64,000 nt of DNA from a virus: positions 1-64,000 of the IMG/VR virus record IMGVR_UViG_3300022602_000078; one strand, given 5' to 3'. Position numbers and translations under genes: made by a program. The notes beneath the pieces were generated by a model, which saw nothing but the letters and a program-made list of their open reading frames with translations, was not told the DNA's origin and ran no database searches. Below are positions 62,772-64,000 of the stretch, one piece after another. Each line of letters begins with the position of its first letter. The stretch's first letter is position 1.

Positions 62772-63986
62772 ATGCCATATACATTAAAACTATCAAATGG
62801 AACAGTATTAACTACGGTTAATGATGCTTCTTTAAATATTTCCACAAGTCTAACATTTGTAGGAAGAAATTATTCTGGATACGGCAGTATAATAGATCAA
62901 AACTTTGTTTATCTATTACAAAATTTTGCTAATTCCACTATGCCTACTAATTCTATTCAGGGGCAACTTTGGTTTAATACTGGTAATCAACAACTTAACG
63001 TTAATTATAATGGTAATGTTATTGGTAATGCTTTTAAAAGTTTAGCTTATCTTAATACATCTACTACACAACCTGCTAGCTTAAACAATGGCGATTTATG
63101 GTGGAATGGATCTCAATTAGCAATTTGTAATGGTATCGATTACACTACTATAATCGGACCGCCGGCCAATGCTCAATCATGGGTATTTGATAATTCAAGT
63201 TATTGGGATCCAGTTTTATATGATTTAAACACAGATGTTCCGGGGATTACTCCGATACTTACAATAGCTTCTTCAATTACTACTAGTACAACTAATAATT
63301 ATAATATTCCTGCATTATTTCCTTCCTCAGGGAATCTTCTTGACACTTTTGGAAATGGTGGTATAGTACAAGGAATAACTTTAGCAGGATGTGATGAAAA
63401 TGGATCTAGCCAGCTTGCCGGAAATTATTTCTGGGGAACTGCTGCGGAAGCATTATCGGCATATGTTAAAACCACTCCAACCTCTAATAATGGAAGTTTT
63501 TATGTACCATTTTTTAGTGATTTATCGGGAAATCAATCGGCTTATACTACTTCGACTTTTTATTTTAATCCGGCTAATAATGTATTACACGTTACTGCCA
63601 GTGCTGCATTATACGCAGATTTAGCAGAAAGATACGAAGCAGATACTGAGTATGAAATCGGAACGGTAGTTGTAATTGGGGGTGACAAAGAAATCACAGT
63701 TACTACTGTGGTGGGTGACATGGCGGTAGCAGGGGTTATTTCACGTAATCCTGCTTATATGATGAATGCCGATGCAGGCAACGACCAAACTCACCCATAT
63801 GTAGCATTAAAAGGTCGTGTAATGTGTAAAGTAAAAGGACCGGTAAAGAAAGGACAATCTTTAGTTACTAGTACTATTCCTGGATATGCTCAAGCATATT
63901 TAGGAACAGAGAATCCTAGATCTATTTTTGCAGTATCATTGCAAGATTTTGTGGGTGAACAGGGATTAATCGAAGTTAAAATTTAA
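62772..63986 (+). CDS. Tail fibre protein B (404 aa)
   Basis: The first 120 residues parallel protein A (LTFVGRNYSGYGSIIDQNFVYLLQNFANSTMP, IQGQLWFNTGNQQLNVNY, SLNNGDLWWNGSQLAI). The C-terminal 130 residues differ: DLAERYEADTEYEIGTVVVIGGDKEITV, VAGVISRNPAYMMN, HPYVALKGRVMCKVKGPVKKGQSLV. That is a domain found at the end of phage and bacterial fibre-like proteins, with the LAERYE start reminiscent of endosialidase-chaperone-adjacent regions, but no S74 catalytic pair is evident. The gene ends 14 bases before the window edge. Confidence 0.83.
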   Translation: MPYTLKLSNGTVLTTVNDASLNISTSLTFVGRNYSGYGSIIDQNFVYLLQNFANSTMPTNSIQGQLWFNTGNQQLNVNYNGNVIGNAFKSLAYLNTSTTQPASLNNGDLWWNGSQLAICNGIDYTTIIGPPANAQSWVFDNSSYWDPVLYDLNTDVPGITPILTIASSITTSTTNNYNIPALFPSSGNLLDTFGNGGIVQGITLAGCDENGSSQLAGNYFWGTAAEALSAYVKTTPTSNNGSFYVPFFSDLSGNQSAYTTSTFYFNPANNVLHVTASAALYADLAERYEADTEYEIGTVVVIGGDKEITVTTVVGDMAVAGVISRNPAYMMNADAGNDQTHPYVALKGRVMCKVKGPVKKGQSLVTSTIPGYAQAYLGTENPRSIFAVSLQDFVGEQGLIEVKI

Positions 63987-64000
63987 ACAGCCATTGGTGC

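Noticed and set aside
62772-63986. Intramolecular chaperone (peptidase S74) at the C-terminus of tail fibre B
   Set aside because: The LAERYE start is suggestive, but the Ser/Lys self-cleavage pair and helical tail of S74 domains are not seen.

Overview
This window is a contiguous piece of an AT-rich, T4-like contractile-tailed phage genome. It carries recognisable T4-type head genes (portal gp20, protease gp21, scaffold gp22, major capsid gp23), baseplate genes (gp26, gp51-like, gp53, gp5-like, gp25, gp6 and a giant gp7-position protein), the late sigma factor gp55 and the recombination nuclease gp46/gp47. The style of the structural proteins (very long, Ser/Thr/Asn/Gly-rich, with GGVGIGG-type repeats and an N-terminal MGRPI protein) is typical of environmental aquatic T4-like phages of the cyanophage/pelagiphage kind. 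The host cannot be named from the sequence. No tRNA, rRNA, integrase or CRISPR was seen.

Layout. Bases 1-17817 (minus strand) are a receptor-binding/tail-adhesin block of six proteins, the leftmost cut by the window edge. Bases 17846-29192 (minus) are the head module, read rightmost first: tape measure, portal, two prohead core proteins, protease, scaffold, capsid, then a decoration-like protein. The portal gene is interrupted by an in-frame 420-residue intein with an HNH endonuclease. Bases 29268-30361 (plus) hold gp26 and a gp51-like gene. Bases 30358-38214 (minus) hold gp55, gp47, gp46, small conserved genes and several homing-endonuclease genes, one of them frameshifted. They also contain a structured, more GC-rich intergenic stretch of about 440 bases. 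Bases 38328-63986 (plus) are the baseplate and tail-fibre module, including one gene of 12.9 kb (4303 codons).

How it works together. A near-perfect host-type sigma70 promoter lies in front of gp55, so gp55 and the downstream gp47/gp46 cluster can be made early. gp55 would then direct the host polymerase to late promoters. The sequence offers a repeated (T/G)ATAAATA motif in front of many structural operons that fits this role. Several copies lie so close to the first ATG that either the mRNA is leaderless or translation starts at a later Met. Two clear intrinsic terminators isolate the capsid gene and the decoration-like gene.

Most interesting items: the portal intein (with Lys in place of the usual penultimate His), the frameshifted GIY-YIG endonuclease with its own late promoter and leader hairpin, the hairpin-rich intergenic region at 31.2-31.6 kb, a three-hairpin leader behind the capsid terminator, a seven-repeat FG-GAP propeller inside the 4303-residue protein, a lambda-R-type lysozyme on the tail spike, and exact tandem repeats that suggest recent expansion in adhesin and prohead genes. 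All family calls are from reading motifs; no database search was run.
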